From Geodermatophilaceae bacterium (GTDB lineage: Bacteria > Actinomycetota > Actinomycetes > Mycobacteriales > Geodermatophilaceae): DNA of 7,935 nucleotides. The notes under the pieces are model-generated. The model ran no database searches, had not been told where the DNA came from, and saw only the letters and a program-made list of their open reading frames with translations. Made by a program: the position numbers and the translations under genes. Shown in pieces: positions 1-7,800 of the stretch. Positions within the stretch are counted from its first letter, which is position 1. Each line of letters begins with the position of its first letter. The stretch spans positions 1 to 7,935 of the forward strand of contig JACCXW010000392.1 of assembly GCA_013696785.1 (NCBI GenBank), in the 5' to 3' direction.

Positions 1-499
1 GTATCACGGCGAACGGCTTGTTGGCGCCCTCGCCGGTCGCTCCGGCAGTGTGATGCGAGCGAACCTCCAGTACCTTGCCGCCACGCGTTGCCTGGAGACT
101 CGCTGCCGCCTCCCAGGGAAGGAACACCGCCTTGACCGGCCATGGCCGGGTGCGGACCCACAGACCCTGCCGTCCGGCGGCAAGATGCGGACCCCCGGAT
201 GCCGCCATGTACCAGATGAACAGTGGGACAAGACAGGTGATGACCGCCGGGGCGAGCAGTGACGCGCGGAACTGGTTGTCCTCGGAGACAAGCACGAGAT
301 ACAGCACCGTCCACAGGGCCAGATCGAAGACGAAGAGGCCGCCCCAGATCCCGGCCACGACACCCTGATTGGGTCGGAGCACGAAGGGTTCGGTCTCCGG
401 AATCCGGGTGACCTGCTGAAACGGCGCCGGCTGATACGAACCGGGAGCCGAGGCTCGCATCTCCGGATGCTGCGGCTCCATCACACCCGTCCTGGTCAT
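1..499 (-). CDS. Partial membrane protein of unknown function, two predicted TM segments
   Basis: This reading frame is open from the start codon to the left edge, so the C-terminus is missing and about 166 residues are visible. Numbering here is from the ATG at 481. A hydrophilic, Pro/Gln-rich N-terminus (1-35) is followed by a hydrophobic segment at about 41-65, a short polar loop (SEDNQ), and a second hydrophobic segment at about 73-94. A soluble part rich in Trp and basic residues follows (LWVRTRPWPVKAVFLPWEA, 107-125). That tail resembles the PH-like or short membrane-associated domains of uncharacterised actinobacterial proteins, but I cannot assign a family. Two in-frame ATGs are possible, 499 (GGAAGG eight bases before) and 481 (AGGA eight bases before); the longer one is given. 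The frame has normal high-GC codon use and is a far more natural protein than the Arg/Ser-rich frame overlapping it. It is divergent from the TRAP operon. The existence of the gene is fairly sure; its function is unknown. Confidence 0.72.
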   Translation of the reverse strand, partial: MTRTGVMEPQHPEMRASAPGSYQPAPFQQVTRIPETEPFVLRPNQGVVAGIWGGLFVFDLALWTVLYLVLVSEDNQFRASLLAPAVITCLVPLFIWYMAASGGPHLAAGRQGLWVRTRPWPVKAVFLPWEAAASLQATRGGKVLEVRSHHTAGATGEGANKPFAVI

Positions 500-598
500 C
501 GGCCCCGCCTTCCCATCGTATGGGTAGGGGGCCGCAGCGGAGCCCGGCCCGCGTCGAGAGGTTCCCCCACCGCGCCCGAGCGGGCAGACTCGGCCGGG
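500..598. promoter_or_regulatory. Divergent intergenic region with short inverted repeat
   Basis: These 99 bases separate two divergent genes and should hold both promoters. The only clear structure is a perfect inverted repeat at 512-524, CCCAT-CGT-ATGGG, which could be a small operator or a chance palindrome. I cannot see a convincing -35/-10 pair for either direction. No good SD precedes the ATG at 599 (the bases before it are CGGCCGGG). Confidence 0.3.
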
Positions 599-2611
599 AT
601 GAGTGCGAATCCGACCGGCATCGATGCGAGAAGCGACGCGGTCGTCGCCGAGGCGGAGGCGGAACGACCGGCGCGGGCACTCAGCGGCCCTGTCGCGATC
701 GCCGTCAGCGCCGTCGCCGCGGCGCTGTCGGCGTACGCGCTGTGGAACGTCTTCTTCCCGGTTGCGGTGCTGCGCTACCGGATCATCTTCCTCGCCGTCG
801 TCCTGGCGTTGACTTTCCTGCTGTACCGCCCTGTGATCCGGGTTCTGCGAGGCACGTCCGACCGGCCCCACAACCCGACGCTGTCGGACTGGCTGCTGGC
901 GGGCATCGCTGTGTTCGTGACGTTGTGGCCGCTGCTCGGCGGCTTCGACGAGTACCTGTCCCGCAGCTTCCGGCCGTTCATCATCGACGTGGTATGCGGT
1001 CTCATCCTCGTGGTACTCATCCTGTTGGCCACATGGCGGACGGTCGGGCCGGTGCTCCCGGTGATCTGCGCCCTGTTCATCGCGTACGCGTACTTCGGCG
1101 ACGTGATCCCGAACGGCTGGCTGATTGGGCATCGGGGTTATGGCTCGACCCGGCTCGTCTCGCAGTTCGCGATGGGCACCGAGGGGATCTACGGCGTACC
1201 GCTGGATGTCGCGGCGACGTACATCATCCTGTTCACGATCTACGGGGCGGTGCTCGAACTGTCCGGAGCGGGCCAGTTCTTCCTCGACCTGAGCATGGCG
1301 GCGTTCCGCAACTCGCGCGCCGCGCCCGGGCGAACCGTGACGACGGCCGGGTTCCTGCTCGGAACGGTGTCGGGCTCCAGCACGGCGACCGCGGTCAGCC
1401 TCGGTACCGTCTCCTGGCCGATCCTCAAACGGGCCGGTTATCCGCCGGACGCCGCCGGCGGGATGCTTGCCGCGGCAGGGATCGGGGCGATCCTCTCGCC
1501 CCCGACCCTGGGCGCTGCGGCGTTCATCATCGCCGAGCTGCTGCGGGTGTCGTACCTGAGCGTTCTCGGCTATGCCCTGATCCCGACCCTGCTCTACTAC
1601 CTCGGGATCCTGCTGGCCATCGAGATGGACGCGCGGCGCTTCGATGTCCGCGAGGTCGACATCGCGCGGCAGGGATTCTGGCGGCTGCTGGCCCGGTTCG
1701 GGTACCACTTCAGCTCGCTCATCGTGATCGTGGTGCTGCTGGCGCTGGAGCAGTCAGCCTTCCGAGCGGTCGTCTACGCCACGGCGTTGGCACTGGCACT
1801 GTCCTTCTTGGACAGACGGCATTGGATGACACTGCGGCGGAGCTTCGAGGCGCTGGCCAAAGGTGCGACCGGCGTGCTGCCGGTGGCGGCGACCACCGCG
1901 GCGGCCGGCCTGATCGTGGCCGTACTCACCTTGACCGGCTTGGGTCTTGATTTGTCCTCGATCATCGTCGATCTGTCGTCGCTGATCGCGGACAATCCTA
2001 CCGGCCGGCTGATCTTCACCGCTCTGTTCGCCGGGATCGCCGTACTGCTGCTGGGACTCGCGGTGCCGGTGACCGCGTCGTTCATCATCGCGGCCGTGAT
2101 CATCGCGCCGGCGCTGACGTCCCTAGGCGTCGACCGGCCGGCGGCGTACATGTTCATCTTCTACTTCGCGGTGCTCTCCGAGGTGAGCCCGCCGACGGCG
2201 CTCGCCGCGGTGGCCGCCGCGGCGATCACCGGCGGCAACCCGTTCCGGACGATGCTGATGGCCGGCAAGTACACGTTGCCGGCGTTTCTGGTGCCGTTCG
2301 CATTCGTGCTGACACCCGCGGGACGGGCCCTGCTGCTGGAAGGCTCGCTCGGCCAGATCCTGCTCGCCACCCTGATCTCGGCGGTGGCGGTCGCTGCGCT
2401 GGCCGTGGTCACGGGCAAGTGGCTGCTGGGTCCGGCCCGGCCGCCCGAACGGGTGTTGTGTCTTGTGGCGGCGCTGCTGCTGCTGTACCTCGAACCGCTC
2501 CCGGTGCTCATCGGTCTCGGTGTGCTCGCTGCCGGGATCGTCGTACACCTGCTGTCTCGGCGGTCTCGACCGGCCGATGACCAGCGGGCCGTTGATGAGG
2601 AGGTCTCCTGA
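599..2611 (+). CDS. TRAP transporter permease, fused 4TM-12TM (DctQ-DctM-like) subunit, TAXI type
   Basis: This is the membrane part of a tripartite ATP-independent periplasmic (TRAP) transporter. It uses an ion gradient to import a substrate, typically an organic acid or amino acid, delivered by an extracytoplasmic binding protein. The 670-residue product is the size expected for the fused family in which the small and large permease subunits form one chain. A polar N-terminus (1-28) is followed by hydrophobic segments across the chain to about residue 652. The large-subunit signature lies at 255-315: GTVSGSSTATAVSLGTVSWP, then KRAGYPPDAAGG, then LSPPTLGAAAFIIAELL. A second conserved stretch, SEVSPPTALAAVAAAA, is at 527-542. 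ATG 599 was chosen because the only other in-frame ATG (467) lies inside the divergent gene; no clear SD precedes 599, so translation may be leaderless or weakly initiated. The stop overlaps the start of the binding-protein gene. The substrate cannot be read from the sequence. Confidence 0.93.
   Translation: MSANPTGIDARSDAVVAEAEAERPARALSGPVAIAVSAVAAALSAYALWNVFFPVAVLRYRIIFLAVVLALTFLLYRPVIRVLRGTSDRPHNPTLSDWLLAGIAVFVTLWPLLGGFDEYLSRSFRPFIIDVVCGLILVVLILLATWRTVGPVLPVICALFIAYAYFGDVIPNGWLIGHRGYGSTRLVSQFAMGTEGIYGVPLDVAATYIILFTIYGAVLELSGAGQFFLDLSMAAFRNSRAAPGRTVTTAGFLLGTVSGSSTATAVSLGTVSWPILKRAGYPPDAAGGMLAAAGIGAILSPPTLGAAAFIIAELLRVSYLSVLGYALIPTLLYYLGILLAIEMDARRFDVREVDIARQGFWRLLARFGYHFSSLIVIVVLLALEQSAFRAVVYATALALALSFLDRRHWMTLRRSFEALAKGATGVLPVAATTAAAGLIVAVLTLTGLGLDLSSIIVDLSSLIADNPTGRLIFTALFAGIAVLLLGLAVPVTASFIIAAVIIAPALTSLGVDRPAAYMFIFYFAVLSEVSPPTALAAVAAAAITGGNPFRTMLMAGKYTLPAFLVPFAFVLTPAGRALLLEGSLGQILLATLISAVAVAALAVVTGKWLLGPARPPERVLCLVAALLLLYLEPLPVLIGLGVLAAGIVVHLLSRRSRPADDQRAVDEEVS
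2598..2603 (+). promoter_or_regulatory. Strong SD inside the end of the permease gene
   Basis: AGGAGG lies seven bases before the ATG at 2611, within the last codons of the permease gene. The permease stop and the next start overlap as TGATG (2609-2613). The combination suggests translational coupling plus efficient reinitiation, which fits a binding protein needed in excess over its permease. Confidence 0.8.
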
Positions 2612-3612
2612 TGAGAACACTGTCCCTGCGCGTCTTCGGCCTGGCTGCAGCCGGTGCGTTGGCGCTGTCCGCGTGCACCGAGGCCGGCGGTGGCGGCGAC
2701 GCCCCGGACGATACTGCGGCCGGCTGCGCCGAGCCGTCCGGCGGCGGGCGGGTGTCGATCGCGACGGGCAACACGACCGGCGTCTACTACATCCTCGGCG
2801 GCGGGATGGCCCAGGTGATCACCGACAATGTGGAAGGGACCGAAGCCACCGCGGAGGCGACCAATGCCTCGGCGGAGAACATCCAGCTGGTGTGCGCCGG
2901 TGACAGTGACATCGGGTTCACGTTGGCGGACACCGCCGCGGACGCGGTCAACGGCAGCGCCGGATTCGATGAACCGCTGGCCGTCCAGGCATTGGCCCGG
3001 ATCTACACGAACTACACGCAGGTGTTCGTGCGGGCCGACGCCGGCATCACGTCGGTGGCGGATTTCGCCGGGAAATCGGTCTCGACCGGCTCGCCGAACT
3101 CCGGTACCGAGGTCATCGCGCTGCGACTGCTGGAAGCCAACGACCTGACCGCCGAGGACGTCGACCAGCAGCGGCTCGCGCTCCCCGAGACCGTGCAGGG
3201 CATGAAGGACGGCGCGATCGACGCCATGGTGTGGTCCGGCGGGCTGCCGACCGGCGGGATCACGGACCTGACGACGTCACTGGGGACCGACGTGGTGATG
3301 CTGCCGCTCACCGAGGAGCTGACGTACCTGCAGGACACGTACGGTGAGGTGTACGCCGAGGCCACGGTTCCGGCGGACACGTACGGGCTGCCGGCTGACA
3401 TCGCCACCATCGGCGTACCGAATCTGCTCGTAGTCAGCGACGCGATGCCCGAGGACCAGGCCTACGAGCTGACCAAGGCGATCTTCGAGCACCTGGACGA
3501 GCTGGCCGAGGTGCACCCGGAGGCGCTGAACATCTCGCTGGACACAGCCACCGAGACCGATCCGGTCGAGGTGCATCCGGGCGCCCAGCGGTACTTCGAC
3601 GAGGCCGGCTGA
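2611..3612 (+). CDS. TAXI family TRAP transporter solute-binding lipoprotein
   Basis: This is the extracytoplasmic substrate-binding component of the TRAP system encoded just upstream, and is probably lipid-anchored on the outer face of the membrane. The 333-residue product begins with a lipoprotein signal peptide: basic start (MRTLSLR), hydrophobic core, and lipobox LSAC with Cys22 as the lipidated residue. A flexible Gly/Asp linker follows. TAXI family hallmarks appear in order: ATGNTTGVYYILGGGMAQVI (51-70), the ASAENIQL...GDSDIGFTLADTAADA region (86-112), SPNSGTEVIALRLLEAN (161-177), the MKDGAIDAMVWSGGLPTGGI stretch (198-217), and the C-terminal VHPGAQRYF (321-329). The length is typical of the family. 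The start is fixed by the AGGAGG SD and by the signal peptide. TAXI proteins have been linked to glutamate, 2-oxoglutarate and other carboxylates in some bacteria, but the ligand here is unknown. Confidence 0.94.
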   Translation: MRTLSLRVFGLAAAGALALSACTEAGGGGDAPDDTAAGCAEPSGGGRVSIATGNTTGVYYILGGGMAQVITDNVEGTEATAEATNASAENIQLVCAGDSDIGFTLADTAADAVNGSAGFDEPLAVQALARIYTNYTQVFVRADAGITSVADFAGKSVSTGSPNSGTEVIALRLLEANDLTAEDVDQQRLALPETVQGMKDGAIDAMVWSGGLPTGGITDLTTSLGTDVVMLPLTEELTYLQDTYGEVYAEATVPADTYGLPADIATIGVPNLLVVSDAMPEDQAYELTKAIFEHLDELAEVHPEALNISLDTATETDPVEVHPGAQRYFDEAG

Positions 3613-3646
3613 GCGGTCCCGCGTCCGGGGAGGCCGGGCTCAGCCG
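3606..3646. terminator. Likely bidirectional terminator between converging genes
   Basis: A perfect 9-base inverted repeat, CGGCTGAGC (3606-3614) and GCTCAGCCG (3638-3646), flanks a 23-base GC-rich interior. An inner TCCC (3617-3620) can pair with GGGA (3628-3631). The left arm contains the TGA of the TAXI gene (3610-3612). The right arm contains the TGA of the TerD gene (3640-3642, reading TCA on the plus strand). There is no T-run on either side, as is common in high-GC actinobacteria, so intrinsic termination is inferred from structure and position only. Confidence 0.55.
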
Positions 3647-4812
3647 AGCGCGGCCCGCGCGGGCTTGACCATGTCGCGAACGGTGCGACCCTTCGCGAAT
3701 TCGCCGAAGGCCGTCATCGTCCAGCTGCCGTCGGCGACTCGGCGCAGCGCGCACATGAGCACGCCGGTGGTCGGTTCGGAGTCCGACAGCTCATAGCGGA
3801 CGAGCTCGACCGGGGGGCTGACCGCGGTGTCGAGCAGTCGGGCATAGGCGTTGCGCACGTTGGTGAAGTCCTGCCCTGAGTACGAGTTCACGGTGAACAC
3901 CAGGGCGGCCACGTCGGCGGGGACCCTAGGGAGGTCGACGGTGATGACCTCGTCGTCGCCGTCGCCGTGCCCAGTCAGGTTGTCTCCAGAGTGCCGGATG
4001 GACTTGTTGCACCCGGATTTGGAGGTGAACCACACCTTGTCGACGTCTTTGCCGCCGGCATTGAAGGCGATGCACGAGGCGTCCAGATCGACGGCCTTGC
4101 CTCCGGTGTTCGCGTCCCACCCGAGGCCCATCGCGACGGTGCTCAGGGCGGGCGCGCCGGTCTTCACCAGTGAGACCGTCTGGCCCTTGGCCAGTGACAC
4201 CCTTCCCTTGTCCAGGTTGACCATCGCCGGAGTGGGCGGCGCTGTGGCGTGGGTGGTCGGGGGTGGCGCTGGGGCCTGCGTTGCCTTGGGCGGGGCGGGG
4301 GCGTCGTCGACGCTGATGCCGAAGTCGGTTGCGATCCCGGCGAGCCCGTTGGCGTAGCCCTGCCCGACCGCCCGGGCCTTCCAGCTGCCGTTGCGGGCGT
4401 AGATCTCAACACAGACCAACGCGGTCTCGCTCGTCAGTTGCGAGACGATGAACTGCGCCACGTCCGCGCCGGAGACGTCGGAGATGGTTGTGGTGACGGT
4501 ACCGACGGAGGCGAACGTGGCCGGGCCTGAGCCGTCGAGGCTGGCGGTGACGACGACCTTGTCGATCTCGGCGGGCAGCGAGGCCGTGTCGATCATGACG
4601 CTGTCCACGCCGCGGACGCTGTTGGCTGCCGGTGCGTACACGACCCCGGGTCCGGCGGGAGCGTTGTAGAAGATGAAGTCAGCGTCGCTGCGGACCTTGC
4701 CGGCCGCCGTGCACAGCAGGGCGGAGACGTCCAGCGCGGCCGTACTCGCGATGGACACCGACACCGGCCCGTCCGGAACCGGGCAGTTCGCGCCCGGGGT
4801 GAGGGTCTGCAC
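3640..4812 (-). CDS. Tandem TerD-domain stress protein
   Basis: The 390-residue protein has two TerD folds joined by a Pro/Ala/Thr-rich linker (about 171-196). TerD proteins are cytoplasmic, often bind calcium, and are associated with tellurite, oxidative or other stress resistance; their biochemical role is poorly defined. The C-terminal domain (about 197-390) is canonical: VNLDKGRVSLAKGQTVSL, DLDASCIAFNAGGK, RHSGDNLTG followed by the acidic GDGDDE loop (about 274-288), and VPADVAALVFTVNSYSGQDF. The N-terminal domain (about 1-165) keeps the fold markers DADFIFYN (43-50) and SLDGSGPATF (91-100) but lacks the GDNLTG/acidic loop, so it probably does not bind metal in the same way. The GTG start at 4812 was chosen because AAGGAG (4819-4824) lies six bases before it; the next in-frame GTG (4827) has no SD, and the frame further upstream is an Arg-rich shadow of nrdJ. 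The gene is 43 bases downstream of nrdJ on the same strand and converges on the TAXI gene. Confidence 0.9.
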   Translation of the reverse strand: MQTLTPGANCPVPDGPVSVSIASTAALDVSALLCTAAGKVRSDADFIFYNAPAGPGVVYAPAANSVRGVDSVMIDTASLPAEIDKVVVTASLDGSGPATFASVGTVTTTISDVSGADVAQFIVSQLTSETALVCVEIYARNGSWKARAVGQGYANGLAGIATDFGISVDDAPAPPKATQAPAPPPTTHATAPPTPAMVNLDKGRVSLAKGQTVSLVKTGAPALSTVAMGLGWDANTGGKAVDLDASCIAFNAGGKDVDKVWFTSKSGCNKSIRHSGDNLTGHGDGDDEVITVDLPRVPADVAALVFTVNSYSGQDFTNVRNAYARLLDTAVSPPVELVRYELSDSEPTTGVLMCALRRVADGSWTMTAFGEFAKGRTVRDMVKPARAALG

Positions 4813-4818
4813 GACCGG

Positions 4819-4824
4819 CTCCTT
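4819..4824 (-). promoter_or_regulatory. SD that decides the GTG start of the TerD gene
   Basis: On the minus strand AAGGAG is followed by six bases and then GTG (4812-4810). It is the only good SD near the beginning of the TerD homology and gives an N-terminus (MQTLTPGANCP) that begins at the first domain strand, as in other TerD proteins. Confidence 0.7.
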
Positions 4825-4855
4825 CACACTCGCGGTGGCCGATCGTAGCGCCGCC

Positions 4856-7800
4856 TCAGCTGCAGCCGCTGGTACTGCCACAGCCCTCGCAGACGTAGCA
4901 CGAACCGGCCGGGCGCATCTTCGTGCCGCAGGTGAAGCACAGCGGCGCGTCGGCGACGTTGCCCAGCACCGCCTCGAGCAACTCCGTCGACGAGCCGACG
5001 TTGCGCGGAGCAGGCACGGCCGCAGCCGGCTTCTCCTCCCCTGCGGCCGCTGCCACCGGCGGCTCGACCGGCACCGGCGTCTGCAGCCCTTCCAGGTCGA
5101 CTTCAGCCGAGGCGTCCGCTCCATACGTGCCGGCGACCTGGGCGGCGCGTTCCTCGGCGGTGAAGATGCCGAGCTCGGACCGCTGTTCCAGCGACAGGTG
5201 GTCCAAGGCGAGCCGGCGGAAGATGTAGTCCATCACCGACTGGGCCAGCCGGACGTCAGGGTCGTCGGTCATGCCGGCCGGTTCGAAGCGCATGTTGGTG
5301 AATTTCGAGACGTAGGTCTCCAGCGGTACGCCGTACTGCAGGGCGATCGAGATGGCGATCGAGAAGGCGTCCATCAGCCCGGACAGGGTCGAGCCCTGCT
5401 TGCTCATCTTGAGGAACACCTCGCCCAAACCGTCGTCCGGGTAGCTGGACGCGGTCATGTAGCCCTCGGCGCCGCCGACCGAGAACGACGTCGTCCGCGC
5501 CGGCCGTGACTTCGGCAGCCGCTTGCGGGTCGGGCGGACCACCTCGATGACCTTCTGGGTGACGGCCTCGTCTTTCTGCTTTGCGCTCAGCGGCTGGCCG
5601 ACCTTTGAGTTGTTGCGGTAGATCGCCAACGCCTTGAGGCCGAGCTTCCAGCCCTGGAAGTAGACGTCCTCGATGTCATGGATCGTCGCGGACTCCGGAA
5701 CGTTGACCGTCTTGCTGATGGCCCCGGAGATGGCCGGCTGTACGGCGGCCATCATCCGGACGTGACCCATCGGAGCGATCGAGCGCTCGCCCATCGCGCA
5801 GTCGAAGACGTCGTAGTGCTCGGTGCGAAGCCCTGGAGCGTCGATTACATGACCGTGCTCGGCGATGTACTCGACGATCGCCTCGATCGACTCTTCCTGG
5901 TAGCCCAGTGCCCGCAACGCGCGCGGCACCGTCTGGTTGACGATCTGCATCGAGCCGCCGCCGACCAGCTTCTTGAACTTCACCAGTGCAAGGTCCGGCT
6001 CGACCCCGGTCGTGTCACAGTCCATCATCAGGCCGATGGTTCCGGTCGGGGCCAGGACTGACGCCTGTGCATTCCTCCACCCGTGTGCTTTGCCGATCTC
6101 CAGGCATTCCTGCCACGTCGCGGCGGCCTTCTTCAAGATTTCCGATTCAAGGGCGCTGATCGACCGGATCTCGTCGTTGGCAGCGGCGTGCTTGCGCATC
6201 ACCCGGGTGTGCGCCGAGGCATTGCGCGCGTAGCCGTCGTAGGGGCCGACGATGCCGGCGATCTCGGCGGAGCGCTTGTACGCCGTCCCCGTCATCAAGG
6301 ACGTTATGGCTGCGGCCATGGCCCGGCCGCCTTCGGAGTCGTACGCGTGGCCGGTAGCCATCAGCAGCGCACCGAGGTTGGCGTAGCCGATGCCGAGCTG
6401 GCGGTATGCGCGAGTGGTCTCTGCGATCGGCTCGGTCGGGAAGTCGGCGAAGCAGATCGAGATGTCCATCGCGGTGATGACCAACTCCACCGCCTTGGCG
6501 AACGAGGTGGCGTCGAAGACCCCGTCCTCGGACAGGAACTTCATCAGGTTGAGGCTCGCGAGGTTGCACGAGGAGTTGTCGAGGCTGAGGTACTCGCTGC
6601 AGTTGGCGACGACCACACCACTGACGATGTAGGAGTGATTACGTGGCTCAGTCAAGTTGTACGTCGTCTCGAAGCCGCGAGAAACGCGTGATCGCAGTCG
6701 CACCGTCTCGTCCACATCGTACCGACGGTGCCTGGCCAACACTCGCAGAAGCTTGTCCGACTTCAGCTGGTGGTCGAATCCGATCACCGAAGCGTAGGCA
6801 GCAAGGCTCCGCCCGCTGATGCGAAGGTCGAACGAAGGTCCGTCGCTGCTGTATATCTTCGTCGTGCCGTCTTTGCGGACATAGGAGAAGCTCTCAACCT
6901 TCGTGCCCGTCGAGTAGATACGTGCTGCGATGCCGAGGCTGGCCAGCAGTTCCTGGACGTCGATCAGCAACTCCTCCGACCTGCTGCCTAGTCCGACGTA
7001 GCGGGTTCCGTTGCTCTCGCTGTCGACCACGCAACCGTCGGCGTCGAAGAGTCCCCTGAGGAAGGCGGTGAGGATCTCGTCGGGCGCCTCGAAGATCGCG
7101 GAAGGGACGACCTTTGCGCTCGCTCGCGCGTCCGAAACGCCAAGGCCCCGCAACAGTGCGCGGAACGCCGAGCGCATGGACCGCAACTGTTGCGTGCCGT
7201 TCGACTGGACGCTCGGCCTACCGGATACCCCGACGATCCGGGCAAGCAACTGCTGGTGACGTTGCAGCAGAACCGTCTGCTCCCACTCGCTCCCATAGAC
7301 AGTCACCACACCGGCGCGGGTGACACACCCGTCTCCTACCAGCCAGCCCAGGTAACCGGCGAAGTCGGAGTCCCACTTGGTCGGAAGGTTGAGAAGGCCG
7401 CGACCGGTGGCGGCTCGCGCCGCCCCCACAGCAGCATCGGGCAGTGCCCACGAAGCCATGGAGCGCGGGGCGCGATGCAGTGATCGAACCATCCGGTCCT
7501 CCGCCGTCACGTCCTCGGCTCGCACCCACCCGCGGTTGTCTGTCCATAGCCGGTGATTGGGGGTGCAACGAAGCCGCGAGCCGTCCGAGAACCGCAGTTC
7601 GAGGATCTCGTTGCGACCGGTGACCATGTAGCGCGCCGGCGTTGTCGCCACAACCTGAGCTGAGGCCGCGTGCTCGCTCGTGATGTCGTTGGTGTAAACC
7701 GCAAAGGACTCGCCAGCTGCGGCTCGGCCGACCAGATCTCCGATGGCGATCAGCCCACGGTCGGTAACGACACGCTGGTCGGCAGGGAAGCACGGGTTGG

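Noticed and set aside
467..598. N-terminal extension of the TRAP permease starting at ATG 467
   Set aside because: The 44 extra residues are Arg/Pro-rich, unlike a permease start, and the ATG lies inside the divergent gene that begins at 481-499.
520..1950. 476-residue plus-strand frame
   Set aside because: It is an Arg-rich, low-complexity shadow of the TRAP permease with no recognisable motif; the permease frame has clear family signatures.
4813..5124. 104-residue N-terminal extension of the TerD protein
   Set aside because: This part is an Arg/Ala/Ser-rich shadow of the nrdJ 3' end, has no TerD homology, and is made unnecessary by the AAGGAG-GTG start at 4812.
4673..5509. 278-residue plus-strand frame spanning the TerD-nrdJ junction
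   Set aside because: It crosses two real minus-strand genes and has no recognisable domain; it is an artefact of GC-rich DNA lacking stops.
6083..6691. 202-residue plus-strand frame antisense to nrdJ
   Set aside because: It is antisense to a clearly conserved enzyme and its composition (Gly/Val/Arg/Asp-rich) is typical of antisense frames in high-GC DNA.
6602..7792. Free-standing endonuclease gene or insertion sequence within nrdJ
   Set aside because: The insertion is in frame, begins with Cys, ends Asn before Cys and has blocks A, B, F and G, so it is an intein and not a separate gene or a transposon; there are no flanking repeats.
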